Source: Bacillus luti | GTDB taxonomy: Bacteria; Bacillota; Bacilli; Bacillales; Bacillaceae_G | Reading direction: 5' to 3' | Length of the DNA stretch: 64,000 nucleotides | Assembly (NCBI RefSeq): GCF_001884105.1 | Contig: NZ_MACI01000069.1 | Span: 186,001 to 250,000, forward strand | Shown: positions 1 to 10,009 of the stretch, piece by piece | How the letters are laid out: each line of letters opens with the position of its first letter | Position numbering within the stretch: position 1 is the stretch's first letter | The notes under the pieces: generated by a model | The model's input: only the letters and a program-made list of their open reading frames with translations | The model's database searches: none | Told to the model about the DNA's origin: nothing | Program-made: the position numbers and the translations under genes

Positions 1-624
1 ATCGCCTGCGTTTTGGAATTGTTGTAAATAAATTTGATTTGCAACATTTGGAATCGCTGCAACAAGTCCGGCGAAGATAATCATAGAGATACCATTACCA
101 ACACCTTTAGCAGTAATTTGTTCACCTAACCAAAGTAAAAATGCAGTACCGGCAGTTAAAACTGTCGCAATAAATAAGTATGTAGTCCAGCTTTGATCTG
201 TAATTAATTGTCCACCTGCTATATTATTAAAACCATAAGACATCCCAATGGATTGTATGAATGCGAGAATGATTGTAAAGTATCGAGTAAATTGAGCTGA
301 TTTCTTACGGCCCATTTCCCCTTGCTTTGCCCATTCTGAAAATTTAGGTATAACGTCCATTTGTAGTAACTGTACTATGATGGAAGCTGTAATATATGGT
401 GTAATACCTACAGCAAAGATTGAGAAGTGTTGCAGTGCTCCTCCGCCAAATACGTTTAGCATACCTAAAACGTTAGCTTGATCTTGTACTTTTAATACCT
501 CTGCGTTAGTATGAGGAACTGGAATAAACGTGCCAATTCGAAATACAATTAGCATCGCTAGTGTAAAAAGAATTTTGTTTCTTATCTCAGCTACTCTCAT
601 GAAATTTGAAATCGTACGAAACAT
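1..624 (-). CDS. secY: Preprotein translocase subunit SecY, 5' part only
   Basis: This is the N-terminal 208 residues of SecY, the central channel of the Sec translocase in the cytoplasmic membrane; the 3' end lies outside the window. The protein begins [15 protein letters not shown] and continues with the SecY N-terminal pattern: a first membrane helix, the [10 protein letters not shown] segment, the GGGALQ plug region, and the [18 protein letters not shown] loop. The ATG at 624 has GGAGGC at 631-636. No ribosomal protein genes are adjacent, unlike the main secY of the spc operon. I therefore infer that this is the second secY paralogue known from the B. cereus group, though the neighbours on the truncated side are not visible. 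Confidence 0.93.
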   Translation of the reverse strand, partial: MFRTISNFMRVAEIRNKILFTLAMLIVFRIGTFIPVPHTNAEVLKVQDQANVLGMLNVFGGGALQHFSIFAVGITPYITASIIVQLLQMDVIPKFSEWAKQGEMGRKKSAQFTRYFTIILAFIQSIGMSYGFNNIAGGQLITDQSWTTYLFIATVLTAGTAFLLWLGEQITAKGVGNGISMIIFAGLVAAIPNVANQIYLQQFQNAGD

Positions 625-1158
625 TATGTCGCCTCCTATATTTTTATCAGTTCAAAACTGATTATTATACCCTAATGAAGTAACCACAAACCTCCTTCCG
701 CATTAAATTCATTTGACAAATGGATTTCATACATTTTGTAGTTTTCATGGATATAAAAATATAAGGTGTTTTTTAGCGACCTATAAGCTTTTCGTAATCA
801 TTCAATACACATAATATATCGAATAAATTAACAAATGTACATACATACGCATGAAAAATGAGTGAATAGAGGCATTTTTTACACTTATTTAATGCTAGAT
901 TGATAATTAGGAACGTTTTATGTAGTTGTATTGAAAGGATTGCGTGGAAAGTATTATGGTGTAGCTGTAGCACATGATAACCTCAAGGAAATCTTCAAGG
1001 ATGTTGAGAAAACTCATATATTTAGTCGTGAATTAGAGAAACTATTAAAGCAAGAAAAGATTTGATTGAAATAGTAGTGAAGGAAAATCTTTTTTCTATA
1101 GAGAATATTTCTAACGCAGGAATCTAAGTATATAGGTTCTAATGAAAGGAGAATTCAC
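625..1158. other. Intergenic region with a possible gene remnant
   Basis: No intact gene was found. On the plus strand an open stretch at about 907-1064 encodes a hydrophilic tail that includes GKYYGVAVAH and ends ELEKLLKQEKI before a TGA. It has no ATG start and no ribosome site, so it looks like the 3' remnant of a decayed gene whose family I do not recognise. The first 100 bases hold the upstream region of secY. Confidence 0.3.
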
Positions 1159-1674
1159 ATGAATATATTTGTAAAGGACAAGTTTTATGAAACGAGAAAT
1201 CAATTATTTGAGGAAATTACTTTGTTAAGTGATGCTCAATTTAATAGAAAACCAGATAAGGATAAATGGAGTATAGCACAAGTTTGTCATCACTTAGTTT
1301 TATTAGATGATAGAGTTATAACGGTTATTTCGTCAGGATTAAAAAAGATGGATAGTTTCCAAAATGAGCGTAAAGAAATTCATACTATTGTATTAGATAG
1401 ATCGATAAAATTTATAGCACCAGAAATGATTGAACCAAGTATAGAATCATTTGAAGTGCTGCAAATGGTTGATTTGTTAAACGACTCTAGAAAAGAATTG
1501 ATGCGTTTTCTGAGTACAATAGAAGATGAATCTAAATTGGCAAAAAAATCAGTGATGCATCCAGCTCTTGGAGAATTACTTCTTGATCAGTGGATAGAAT
1601 TAATCTATTTGCATGAACAGCGTCATATAGAACAAATCAAAGAGGTCAAATTGCTTTGTGAAGTTGAAAAGTAA
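1159..1674 (+). CDS. DinB-fold protein (putative metal-dependent enzyme)
   Basis: This 171-residue protein has the four-helix DinB/YfiT layout. The N-terminal FYETRNQLFEEI helix is followed by KWSIAQVCHHLVLLDDRV, which supplies a first metal-ligand histidine. The C-terminal helix has the LHEQRHIEQI pattern with two further histidines. Members of this superfamily bind a divalent metal, and some use bacillithiol or related thiols as substrate; the substrate here cannot be told from sequence. The ATG follows GAAAGGAG at a good distance. It stands alone. This is one of three DinB-fold genes in the window (others at 25651 and 46121). Confidence 0.75.
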   Translation: MNIFVKDKFYETRNQLFEEITLLSDAQFNRKPDKDKWSIAQVCHHLVLLDDRVITVISSGLKKMDSFQNERKEIHTIVLDRSIKFIAPEMIEPSIESFEVLQMVDLLNDSRKELMRFLSTIEDESKLAKKSVMHPALGELLLDQWIELIYLHEQRHIEQIKEVKLLCEVEK

Positions 1675-2257
1675 AAATTATTATCTATTTATTGAGCGAT
1701 TTAGGATAGCATCAAGGGTTCGAGTGATAAAATACAAGTCTTGATTAAAATTATGATGAATTTAGTTGAAAGTAGCCAATAAGCAGAAGAAAATACGAAA
1801 CTAGCAGATCTTACTCTTGAATAGGAAACGAACATTCAAAAAAACTGAATCCGAATTACTGTATAAGTGTAACCCCGTCTTAAATGAAGAACGGGGTTAT
1901 TATTTTTGGAAGTGATCTCAGCATTTTCATTTAGAAGGAAATAAATTAGCAATGAAATCCGAAAATGTAACCAGCATTACACACTATATCTTTAAGTTAT
2001 AATGATTTCCGGAGATGAGTTTTATGTCCATAATTTTGACAGTACATATACATCTACCGTTGGTTTAGCGCTCTTCACACGTTAGAGGAAGAAGTAAATA
2101 CTATTCTGCTAGGGGGGATATGCATTTTATTCTCTATATTTTCACAGCAGAACCACCTTCAAAATTATCTTTTGTAGTTGAAGTTTCCCGAATAATAAGT
2201 TACATTTTTAAAGTTCAAACAACTTTACGAAAGTACAAAAAGGGGAGGAATATTATT
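1675..2257. other. Intergenic region with decayed coding sequence and a terminator
   Basis: Between the DinB gene and the nucleotidase I see no intact gene. Around 1740-1860 a hydrophilic reading frame (NLVESSQ, then AEENTKLADLTLE) is broken by in-frame stops, consistent with a degraded gene. A terminator hairpin follows at 1871-1905. The remaining bases before the nucleotidase contain no PlcR box that I could find. Confidence 0.3.
1871..1905 (+). terminator. Intrinsic terminator
   Basis: AACCCCGT at 1871-1878 pairs perfectly with ACGGGGTT at 1891-1898 and is followed by a T-rich run. It ends the decayed region downstream of the DinB-fold gene. Confidence 0.75.
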
Positions 2258-4216
2258 GTGCAAAGAATGAAATGGAAGAACTATGTATGTTACTTTGTAA
2301 TTCTATTACTGCTCGGAACAGCAGTAATAGTCAAACCACCTATCTCTAAGGCTGAGGAATCTGAAGTTAATATTACATTGTTAGGTACTGCAGATATTCA
2401 TGGTAGATTTATGCCGTGGGATTATGCACTTGATGGAGCAAATATGAGTGGAAGTTTGACGCAGCTTTATACGGTTATAAAGAAGGTCCGTCAAGAAAAT
2501 CCAAATACCATATTAGTAGATGCTGGGGATACAATTCAAGGAAACTCAGTAGAATTATTCAACGATAAGCCACAATCGCCAATGATGGTAGCGATGAATA
2601 CAATGGGATATGACGCCTGGGCATTTGGAAATCATGAATTCAACTTTGGATTAGATACATTGAAAAAAGTTAGTGAGCAATATAAGGGAAAAACGTTAGC
2701 AGGTAATATTTATAAGGAAAATGGAGAGCGCTTTCTTCCTGCATATACAATTGTAGAAAAAGGTGGAATTAAAGTTGGGATTATCGGTATGAATACACCA
2801 ATGATTAGTGATTTTGAAAAAGGGACAGATCACTTAGATGGTTTAGTGGTGAAAAATCCGGTAGAAGAGACGAAAAAGGCAATTAAGGAATTAGAAGGTA
2901 AAGTAGATGTAATGGTAGGAGTTATGCATATGGGATTAGAAAATGAGAATGGTATCCCTGGTACTGGTGTTCAAGATATTGCAAATGCTTGTCCGGAACT
3001 AAGTGCTATTTTTGCGGCTCACATGCATAAACTTGTAAAAAAAGAAGTTGTAAATGGCGTAATTATTACAGAACCAGATAAATATGGAACACATATTTCA
3101 CGTATTGACCTTACTTTTACAAAGCAAGATGGGAAGTTGGTTTTAAAAGATAAAACTGCTACCGCTATACCTGTAAAAAATGCTGATGGAACAACGATAT
3201 TATCTGATCCTACACTTGAAGAAACACTAACACCTTTTCACGAATATGCGAGAGGAGATGCAAATGTTGTAGTCGCTCAATTAAAGGGTAGAAATCTTGT
3301 TCCTGAAAATGAAATAAAGGGTATTCCAAGTGTTCAGATTCAAGAAACACCTTTATCAGATTTCTTTCATGAAGTCATGCTCTACTACAGTAAAGCAGAT
3401 GTAGTAGCCCATCAAATTGATAATGATTATGCCCGTTTGGATACAGGTCCTATTAAGAAAAAAGATATTGCGTATAATTACCAATATGCCTTGGGAGAAA
3501 TTACAGTATATAAGATTTCTGGAAAAGATTTAAAAGACTATATGGAATGGGCAGCAGGATATTTTAACTCATCTCGTGCCGGAGATGTAACCGTTAGTTT
3601 TGATAAAACCCGCCGTGCGTCTAAATATAGTACGAACGATTTCTTTGGAGGCGTAAAATATGAAATTGACTTAACAAAACCATATGGAAGCAGAATTACA
3701 AATTTACGCTCTATTCGTACAAACAAACCAATCAAAATGAGCGATGTTATGACGCTGGGAATGAATGCATATAGAATGGAGGCTCTTCAGGCAAAAGGGG
3801 GAGCTTTAGAGGGGCGTAAGTTTGAACAAATTTGGTCATCTAAACAAGAGAATGCATTCGGAGAAACAGGTGGAACCATTCGTAACCTTGCTATTACATA
3901 TTTAAAAGAGGTAAAGAACGGTGTATACACGCCAAAAGTTATGCGTAATTGGAAAATTACTGGTGTAGATTTACATTCTTCAGAGCATAAGGCTGTAGTT
4001 GATCTTGTGAATAAAGGGATTTTAGAAATTCCAAAAACAGAAGACGAAAAATACACAAATATAGCATCTATAAATACTAAAGATTCAATTACAAAAGAAG
4101 AGATTGTAGCACTCTCACAAAAAGTAAATATTAATCCAAATCAGTTTAAGCATATAAAAACGAAAGGTGAATTTTACAAAAAACTTAGTAGGATTACTAA
4201 AAAATATAAATTATAA
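2258..4216 (+). CDS. Secreted 5'-nucleotidase / 2',3'-cyclic-nucleotide phosphodiesterase family protein
   Basis: This 652-residue protein belongs to the UshA/CpdB/YfkN family, which removes phosphate from extracellular nucleotides. A basic start and hydrophobic segment (CYFVILLLLGTAVIV) form a signal peptide. The metallophosphoesterase domain follows, with metal-site motifs TADIHGRF (about residues 45-52), DAGDTIQG, GNHEFNFG and AAHMHK. The C-terminal half carries the nucleotidase substrate domain. No LPXTG anchor is present, so it is probably released or loosely attached. I placed the start at the GTG at 2258, preceded by AGGGGAGG at 2241-2248. An upstream in-frame ATG at 2120 adds 46 residues without signal-peptide character. 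Phosphate scavenging is inferred from the family. Confidence 0.88.
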   Translation: MQRMKWKNYVCYFVILLLLGTAVIVKPPISKAEESEVNITLLGTADIHGRFMPWDYALDGANMSGSLTQLYTVIKKVRQENPNTILVDAGDTIQGNSVELFNDKPQSPMMVAMNTMGYDAWAFGNHEFNFGLDTLKKVSEQYKGKTLAGNIYKENGERFLPAYTIVEKGGIKVGIIGMNTPMISDFEKGTDHLDGLVVKNPVEETKKAIKELEGKVDVMVGVMHMGLENENGIPGTGVQDIANACPELSAIFAAHMHKLVKKEVVNGVIITEPDKYGTHISRIDLTFTKQDGKLVLKDKTATAIPVKNADGTTILSDPTLEETLTPFHEYARGDANVVVAQLKGRNLVPENEIKGIPSVQIQETPLSDFFHEVMLYYSKADVVAHQIDNDYARLDTGPIKKKDIAYNYQYALGEITVYKISGKDLKDYMEWAAGYFNSSRAGDVTVSFDKTRRASKYSTNDFFGGVKYEIDLTKPYGSRITNLRSIRTNKPIKMSDVMTLGMNAYRMEALQAKGGALEGRKFEQIWSSKQENAFGETGGTIRNLAITYLKEVKNGVYTPKVMRNWKITGVDLHSSEHKAVVDLVNKGILEIPKTEDEKYTNIASINTKDSITKEEIVALSQKVNINPNQFKHIKTKGEFYKKLSRITKKYKL

Positions 4217-4250
4217 GGTTTCTTATAGTAATTGTTATTTTAATAACATT

Positions 4251-4287
4251 AAACCCACTCTTAAAATAGTAAAGAGTGGGTTTTTAT
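4251..4287 (+). terminator. Intrinsic terminator of the nucleotidase gene
   Basis: AAACCCACTCTT at 4251-4262 pairs with AAGAGTGGGTTT at 4272-4283, followed by T residues. It lies 35 bases after the nucleotidase stop. Confidence 0.88.
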
Positions 4288-4430
4288 GTTGTTATTTAGA
4301 TGTAAGTGTACTTTTATTAGAATGAGTATAGATAATTAATAATTAACCAATTGGATGAGCGTCTAAAAGGACTCTTTTTTTATTCAAATTAATGTACATA
4401 TGTGTTCCGTTCATTATTTATAATATTGAC

Positions 4431-4470
4431 CACAATTTATGTAATTTTGCATAATGTTACGTAAATTGTG
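4431..4470. repeat. Long inverted repeat overlapping the PlcR box
   Basis: CACAATTTATGTAA (4431-4444) and TTACGTAAATTGTG (4457-4470) are inverted copies with one mismatch in 14, separated by 12 bases. The PlcR box starts in the left arm and ends in the spacer. There is no T-run, so a protein-binding role is more likely than termination. Confidence 0.7.
4438..4453 (+). promoter_or_regulatory. PlcR box upstream of the neutral protease gene
   Basis: TATGTAATTTTGCATA matches the published PlcR consensus TATGNANNNNTNCATA at every fixed position. PlcR, activated by the PapR peptide at high cell density, switches on secreted virulence factors in the B. cereus group. The site lies about 50 bases before a TATACT -10-like element (4503-4508) and 98 bases before the protease ATG. 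It overlaps the left arm of a larger inverted repeat (4431-4470). Confidence 0.85.
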
Positions 4471-4550
4471 TATTTTCTCTTTTTTCCGACAGTAATAGAC
4501 AGTATACTTTGTACAAGCTTTCTATTTCAAAAATTATACGAGGTGAAATA

Positions 4551-6254
4551 ATGAAAAACAAAAAGACATTAACTAAGGTAGCATTAACAACAGGATTAGC
4601 TTTAACAGCTGTGGCACCATATGGGGTAGGTCATGCAGAGGAAACAGATCAGCTACAAGTTCAAATTCAGGAGGAATCGTTCCGTTCGGGTGAACTTACA
4701 CAACCGTCACAAAAGGCACCAGAAAATGTAGTAAAGGATGCACTTAAGGAGAAAACAGAGCAAGCTCTATCCCAAAAACAAGTCAATGGAGAAGCAGGAG
4801 TAGATTATAAAGTCCTTCAAAAACGTGGTTCGTATGATGGAACTACACTTGTACGTATGCAGCAAACATACGAAGGAAAAGAAGTATATGGCCATCAATT
4901 AACTGCACATGTAGATAATAATGGTGTTATTAAAAGTGTTTCAGGTGATAGCGCGCAAAATTTAAAACAAGAAGAATTGAAAAAACCTATTAATCTATCA
5001 AAAGATGAAGCAAGACAATTTATTTATACGAAGTACGGGAACGATATCAAGTTTATTACTGAGCCAGAAGTTAAAGAGGTTATTTTTGTTGATGAAAATA
5101 ATGGACAAGCTAAAAATGCATACCAAGTTACCTTTGAAGCTGCAACACCAAACTATGTTTCTGGTACTTATTTAGTAAATGCACAAAATGGTGATATGTT
5201 AAAAAATATGGTACAAGAATCTAACTTAAAGGCCAGTGACAAACTAGTTGGAGCTTTAAAGAAAAGTAAACAAAGCAGTCTTACATCATTAACCGGAACA
5301 GGAAAAGATGATTTAGGTATTTCTCGTTCATTTGGTATCTCTAAACAAAGTAATGGCAAATATGCTCTTGCTGATTATACAAGAGGGCAAGGAATTGAAA
5401 CATATGATGTGAATTACAGAGATATTACTAAAGAAGAAAGCTATTATCCTGGTACATTAGCGACTAGTACTTCGGCAACATTTAACGATCCAAAAGCGGT
5501 AAGTGCTCATTACTTAGCAACAAAAGTATTTGATTTTTATAAAGATAAATACAAGCGTAATAGCTTTGATAATAAGGGACAAAAGGTAGTTTCAGTTGTA
5601 CACGCTTGGGATTCTGAAGAGACGAATGATCCGAAGAATTGGCAGAATGCATTAAGTGCTAATAATGGAAGTATGCTTGTATATGGTGATCCTATTGTTA
5701 AAGCATATGACGTAGCTGGACATGAATTTACACATGCTGTTACTTCTAGCGAATCTAATCTTGAATATTACGGGGAATCTGGTGCGATTAATGAGGCACT
5801 ATCTGATATTATGGGAACATCTATTGAGAAATACGTAAATAATGGAAACTTTAACTGGACAATGGGAGAACAAACAGGATCTGTTTTCCGTGATATGGAA
5901 AACCCAGCTTCTGTTCCATCTTCACTAGGAGTACCTTATCCAGATGATTACAGTGAATTTAACGATTTTAATGGATGGGATCAAGGCGGTGTTCATTTTA
6001 ATTCAAGTATTATTAATAAAGTTGCGTATCTCATTGCAAAAGGCGGTACTCATAACGGAGTAACTGTTAAAGGAATTGGTGAAGATAAAATGTTTGATAT
6101 TTTCTATTATGCAAATACTGATGAGTTAAACATGACTTCTAATTTCAAAGAATTGAGATCAGCATGTATTCGAGTGGCAACTAATAAATATGGTGCGAAT
6201 ACAGCTGAAGTTCAAGCAGTTCAAAAGGCATTTGATGCAGCAAAAATTAAGTAA
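4551..6254 (+). CDS. Neutral protease (bacillolysin, thermolysin family M4)
   Basis: This 567-residue preproenzyme is a secreted zinc endopeptidase. A signal peptide ends near YGVGHAEE, followed by the fungalysin/thermolysin propeptide (about residues 70-230) and the M4 catalytic domain. The zinc motif HEFTH is at residues 391-395 and the third zinc ligand, in GAINEALSD, is Glu415. The C-terminal GVHFNSSIINKVAYL and LRSACIRVA segments complete the peptidase fold. Length fits B. cereus neutral proteases (about 566). I chose the ATG at 4551 because GAGGTG precedes it; a longer frame starting at 4509 lacks a ribosome site. The perfect PlcR box upstream implies quorum-controlled expression. The genome probably holds several paralogues, so I give no symbol. 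Confidence 0.95.
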   Translation: MKNKKTLTKVALTTGLALTAVAPYGVGHAEETDQLQVQIQEESFRSGELTQPSQKAPENVVKDALKEKTEQALSQKQVNGEAGVDYKVLQKRGSYDGTTLVRMQQTYEGKEVYGHQLTAHVDNNGVIKSVSGDSAQNLKQEELKKPINLSKDEARQFIYTKYGNDIKFITEPEVKEVIFVDENNGQAKNAYQVTFEAATPNYVSGTYLVNAQNGDMLKNMVQESNLKASDKLVGALKKSKQSSLTSLTGTGKDDLGISRSFGISKQSNGKYALADYTRGQGIETYDVNYRDITKEESYYPGTLATSTSATFNDPKAVSAHYLATKVFDFYKDKYKRNSFDNKGQKVVSVVHAWDSEETNDPKNWQNALSANNGSMLVYGDPIVKAYDVAGHEFTHAVTSSESNLEYYGESGAINEALSDIMGTSIEKYVNNGNFNWTMGEQTGSVFRDMENPASVPSSLGVPYPDDYSEFNDFNGWDQGGVHFNSSIINKVAYLIAKGGTHNGVTVKGIGEDKMFDIFYYANTDELNMTSNFKELRSACIRVATNKYGANTAEVQAVQKAFDAAKIK

Positions 6255-6293
6255 TTTAGAAATATAGTTATCATTCATATATTAATACATTAT

Positions 6294-6337
6294 GAAAAAC
6301 AGCTAATATCATTTTAAGGATATTAGCTGTTTTTTTA
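6294..6337 (+). terminator. Intrinsic terminator of the neutral protease gene
   Basis: The stem AACAGCTAATATC pairs perfectly with GATATTAGCTGTT, with a short loop and a following run of T. It lies about 40 bases after the protease stop. Confidence 0.9.
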
Positions 6338-6582
6338 CGTAGCTATGTATTGTTGAAAATAAACTGACTAAGCAATAATTAGGTGCGTTATCTGTAAGAA
6401 GTTGCGACAAATAAATAAGGTTTAAAGTATATAAAAACAGAAAATTAATAATATATTGACCTCTTGATAGAAAGTCTATAAAATGAAAGCGATAACAAAC
6501 GATTGCTTTAAAATGATTTCCCTGACCTTTTAGCATTTACAAATATATGAGGGCATACACAAATCTATTTTTTTAAATATTA

Positions 6583-6597
6583 ATGCAAACGTTTTCG
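6583..6597 (+). promoter_or_regulatory. cre-like catabolite (CcpA) or LacI-type operator upstream of pullulanase
   Basis: ATGCAAACGTTTTCG fits the cre consensus WTGNAANCGNWNNCW with a mismatch only at the last position, and has the AAACGTTT centre typical of LacI-family operators. It lies about 140 bases upstream of the pullulanase start. Control by CcpA, or by a maltose-type repressor, is inferred from the site and the gene's role in alpha-glucan use. Confidence 0.6.
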
Positions 6598-6738
6598 TAT
6601 TAAAAGGTCATTGAAATACATACGTGAAAATAGCCAATATGGAGGTGAATTAAAAAAGATTTCTAGATTAATTTAAGTAGTGTTATTCAGTGTAAGCATA
6701 ATAAATCGCTAGTAATATTTGAAGAAAGGGTGTATGTG

Positions 6739-9297
6739 GTGCAAATTACAAAAAGATTAATTAACAAATCAGTTTTATTACTTACTATAATCGTTATGTT
6801 ATCATCTGTTTTCTCCTTTCAAAGTGTAAAGGCAGTTTCAAATTCGAAAACAACTGAAGTTATCATTCATTACAAAGAGCAGTCTGGAAATACAAAAGAC
6901 TGGAACCTTTGGGTTTGGGGAGAAAACGCAAATGGTAAATCATATGAATTTACTGGTGAAGATGAATTTGGAAAGTACGCTAAGATGAATATAGATGGTG
7001 ACTATAATCGTGTAGGATTTATTATTCGTACAAATGAGTGGGAAAAAGATGGTGGCGATCGTTGGATTGAAAATATAAAGGACGGTCGTGCTGAAGTATG
7101 GATTCTTTCGGGTGATGAAAAAGTATATAACTCTAAGCCTTCTTCGGATCTATCAATTCAAAAAGCAACTATTGATAGTTTCAATGAAATTACTGTAACG
7201 ACTAATGTCCCGTTTAATATTAAGGAACGGAAAATTGAAATTGAAGGCATTAAAATTAAGAATATTAGTCCTTATGATATAAACAGTGGAAATATTACTA
7301 ATAAGGTGAAAGTAATTACGGAGCAGAAAATTGATTTAAAACAGACATACAAAGTTAAAATTGAAAACTTAGCAACTACGAATACTGAAATCGGTAAAGT
7401 CATTCGTAGTGAGGAGTTTGATAATTTATTTTATTATGGTGGTAACGATTTAGGTAATGTATATACACCACAATATACAAAGTTCCGTGTATGGGCTCCT
7501 ACTGCAAGTGAAGCAAAGTTAGTTACATATAAAAAATGGAACGATAAAATAGGTACTGAAATAAACATGCAACAAGGTGAAAAGGGCACTTGGAAAGCAG
7601 AGCTTAAAGGGAACCAAAAAGATCTCTTTTATACGTATAAGGTGAAAATTGGTGATAAGTGGACTGAAGCCGTTGATCCGTATGTGCGTGCTGCTTCTGT
7701 AAATGGAGATAAAGGTGCGGTTGTTGATTTGGAAGAAACAAATCCGAAAAAATGGAAAGCAAACAAAAAGCCAAAATTTAAAAATCCGGAAGATGCTATT
7801 ATTTACGAATTGCATGTACGTGATCTTTCTATTCAGCCCGAAAGTGGCATTAAACAGAAAGGGAAATATTTAGGTGTAGCAGAAAAAGGAACAAGAGGGC
7901 CTGAAGGTTTGAAAACGGGACTTGATCATATGAAAGATCTTGGTGTTACACACGTTCAGCTTTTACCGATATTTGATTATGCTTCAGTAAATGAAGAGAA
8001 TTTAAACGAACCACAATATAACTGGGGATATGACCCGGAAAATTTCAATGTTCCAGAGGGATCCTATTCTACAAATCCATATGAGCCAACTGTTCGAATA
8101 ACTGAATTAAAGCAAATGATTCAAACACTGCATGAAAATAATCTTCGTGTTGTTATGGATGTAGTTTATAACCATATGTATAGTGCTACTGAATCTAATT
8201 TTCATAAGTTAGTTCCAGGTTATTATTATCGTTACAATGAAGACGGAACATTTGCAAATGGAACCGGTGTAGGAAATGATACTGCTTCAGAACGAAAAAT
8301 GATGAGGAAATTTATGGTCGATTCTGTAGCATATTGGGCAAAAGAATACAATTTAGACGGATTCCGTTTTGATTTAATGGGTATTCATGATTATGAAACG
8401 ATGAATGAAATACGTAAAGCTGTTAATCGAATTGATCCTTCTATTATACTGCATGGAGAAGGCTGGGATTTAAATACACCTCTTGCAGCTGATTTGAAAG
8501 CAAATCAAAAAAATGCAGAGAAAATGAAAGGGATTGCACATTTTAACGATAATATACGTGATGGATTGAAAGGTAGCGTATTTGAGGAAAAAGAAAATGG
8601 ATTTGTAAATGGAAAGGAAAATATGGAAGACCGTATTAGAAAAGGTATTATGGCAGGCATTGACTACGATACAAATTCGTCGACTTATCAAGACCCGGAG
8701 CAGGTGCTAACTTATGTGGAAGCGCATGATAATCATACATTATGGGATAAACTTGAGTTGACTAATCCAGGTGACAGTGAAGAAGTGCGAAAACAAATGC
8801 ACAAATTGTCTTCTTCGATTTTATTAACATCACAAGGCATTCCATTCTTACATGCAGGACAAGAGTTTATGCGTACGAAATATGGTGATCATAACAGTTA
8901 CAAATCTCCAGATTCAATTAACCAGATGGACTGGTTGCGCCGTGCATCGTTTAATAATGAAGTAGATTATATGAAGGGCTTAATAGAATTACGCAAAAAG
9001 TACTCAGCTTTTCGAATGACATCTGTAGAGCAAATAAAAACACATGTATCATTTATTGATGCCCCGAAAAACACTGTAGCTTATACAATAGAGGGGAATA
9101 AAAATGAATACTTTACGGTGGCTCACAATGCAAATAGGGAAGCGGTTGAAATAACACTTCCATCGAAAGGTCCTTGGAAAGTACTAGTAGACGGGAAGCA
9201 GGCGGGAAGTAAACCACTTTATGTTGTCCATGACAATAAAATTAAAGTTCCTGCATTAAGTTCATTAGTTTTAAAATCAGAAAAACCGATTAAATAA
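6739..9297 (+). CDS. Secreted type I pullulanase (GH13)
   Basis: This 852-residue enzyme hydrolyses alpha-1,6 branches in pullulan and starch. A signal peptide (VLLLTIIVMLSSVFSF) ends near SVKAVS. A starch-binding PUD/CBM41-like domain (NLWVWGENANG onward) follows, then a linker, a CBM48-like domain (YTKFRVWAPTASEAKL) and the alpha-amylase barrel. The type I signature YNWGYDP is at about residues 427-433. The catalytic residues by motif are Asp545 (DGFRFDLMG), Glu574 (HGEGWD) and Asp664 (VEAHDNH). Several in-frame GTG codons lie at the start; I chose the GTG at 6739 because AAAGGGTG at 6725-6732 sits at the best distance. It stands alone with a cre-like site upstream. Confidence 0.93.
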   Translation: MQITKRLINKSVLLLTIIVMLSSVFSFQSVKAVSNSKTTEVIIHYKEQSGNTKDWNLWVWGENANGKSYEFTGEDEFGKYAKMNIDGDYNRVGFIIRTNEWEKDGGDRWIENIKDGRAEVWILSGDEKVYNSKPSSDLSIQKATIDSFNEITVTTNVPFNIKERKIEIEGIKIKNISPYDINSGNITNKVKVITEQKIDLKQTYKVKIENLATTNTEIGKVIRSEEFDNLFYYGGNDLGNVYTPQYTKFRVWAPTASEAKLVTYKKWNDKIGTEINMQQGEKGTWKAELKGNQKDLFYTYKVKIGDKWTEAVDPYVRAASVNGDKGAVVDLEETNPKKWKANKKPKFKNPEDAIIYELHVRDLSIQPESGIKQKGKYLGVAEKGTRGPEGLKTGLDHMKDLGVTHVQLLPIFDYASVNEENLNEPQYNWGYDPENFNVPEGSYSTNPYEPTVRITELKQMIQTLHENNLRVVMDVVYNHMYSATESNFHKLVPGYYYRYNEDGTFANGTGVGNDTASERKMMRKFMVDSVAYWAKEYNLDGFRFDLMGIHDYETMNEIRKAVNRIDPSIILHGEGWDLNTPLAADLKANQKNAEKMKGIAHFNDNIRDGLKGSVFEEKENGFVNGKENMEDRIRKGIMAGIDYDTNSSTYQDPEQVLTYVEAHDNHTLWDKLELTNPGDSEEVRKQMHKLSSSILLTSQGIPFLHAGQEFMRTKYGDHNSYKSPDSINQMDWLRRASFNNEVDYMKGLIELRKKYSAFRMTSVEQIKTHVSFIDAPKNTVAYTIEGNKNEYFTVAHNANREAVEITLPSKGPWKVLVDGKQAGSKPLYVVHDNKIKVPALSSLVLKSEKPIK

Positions 9298-9645
9298 AAG
9301 CGAAGAATATGGAAATAAATACTGAATTGAGCAAATTTAATAAGGATTGCAAATGAAAAAAGTGAAGTAAAGGTTATTCTCGCTCTACTTTTAAAGATAA
9401 TGTAATATAATTTCACATACTGCAATTATATTACAATTCAATAAAAAATAAGCAATAGGTTATCGCTATTATAACAGTAGGAGGAGAAGATATCTTTGCA
9501 TTTATTGATAAAATCATCTGAAATCCATTCGTAATTTATATAATTTTTATTATATATTTGAACATATAACGAGCTAGATGTTCAAGTTGTATTAATTCCT
9601 ACAAATCGTTTAAAAATAACAAAGGCATAAAAAGTATATGGAATC

Positions 9646-9689
9646 AAAATAGAGAAAAGACACCCTTCAAGGTGTCTTTTCTCTATTTT
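9646..9689. terminator. Strong hairpin with a perfect 19-bp stem
   Basis: The arms at 9646-9664 and 9671-9689 are perfect inverted repeats (core GAAAAGACACC / GGTGTCTTTTC) around a 6-base loop. Each end is A/T-rich, so it could terminate transcription in either direction. It insulates the cluster from the pullulanase gene. Confidence 0.7.
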
Positions 9690-9973
9690 GAATATGATAT
9701 GTAATTAACTCACTTGTATGTAATAGTATGTTATATTTTTACACTAAATTCTTAAGAGAAATTTAAAACTCTTTTCTTAATCTATTTGTAATAAATCGCA
9801 TCATAAAATTTTATTACTATAATAAGTAAAACTTTCTCAATATTATTTGATTTAATAACTATATTCAACTGCTCTCCAATCCATTACAATAATTTCACAT
9901 TGGAAATAAATGAATATTACCAATGTTTTAAATGGTTTATACCTTATAGGAATACTGTGGGAAAGGATGTGAA

Positions 9974-10009
9974 ATGTCTAATAAAAAATCATTTTTTATG
10001 ATGAAATAA
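9974..10009 (+). CDS. Possible 11-residue leader peptide ahead of the NRPS cluster
   Basis: ATG at 9974 follows AAAGGATGTGAA, a good ribosome site, and opens an 11-codon frame, MSNKKSFFMMK, ending in TAA. It lies 140 bases before the oxidase gene. No family match is possible at this length. It could be a translated leader acting in attenuation, or chance. There is no hairpin and T-run directly after it. Confidence 0.25.
   Translation: MSNKKSFFMMK

Noticed and set aside
773-973. Minus-strand open frame of 66 codons upstream of secY
   Set aside because: No ribosome site, Cys/Phe/Leu-rich composition and position antisense to the decayed plus-strand frame make it a chance frame.
7519-7815. 98-codon antisense frame within the pullulanase gene
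   Set aside because: Lies wholly inside a convincing gene and is rich in Phe and Ile with no ribosome site; it is the shadow of pullulanase codons.
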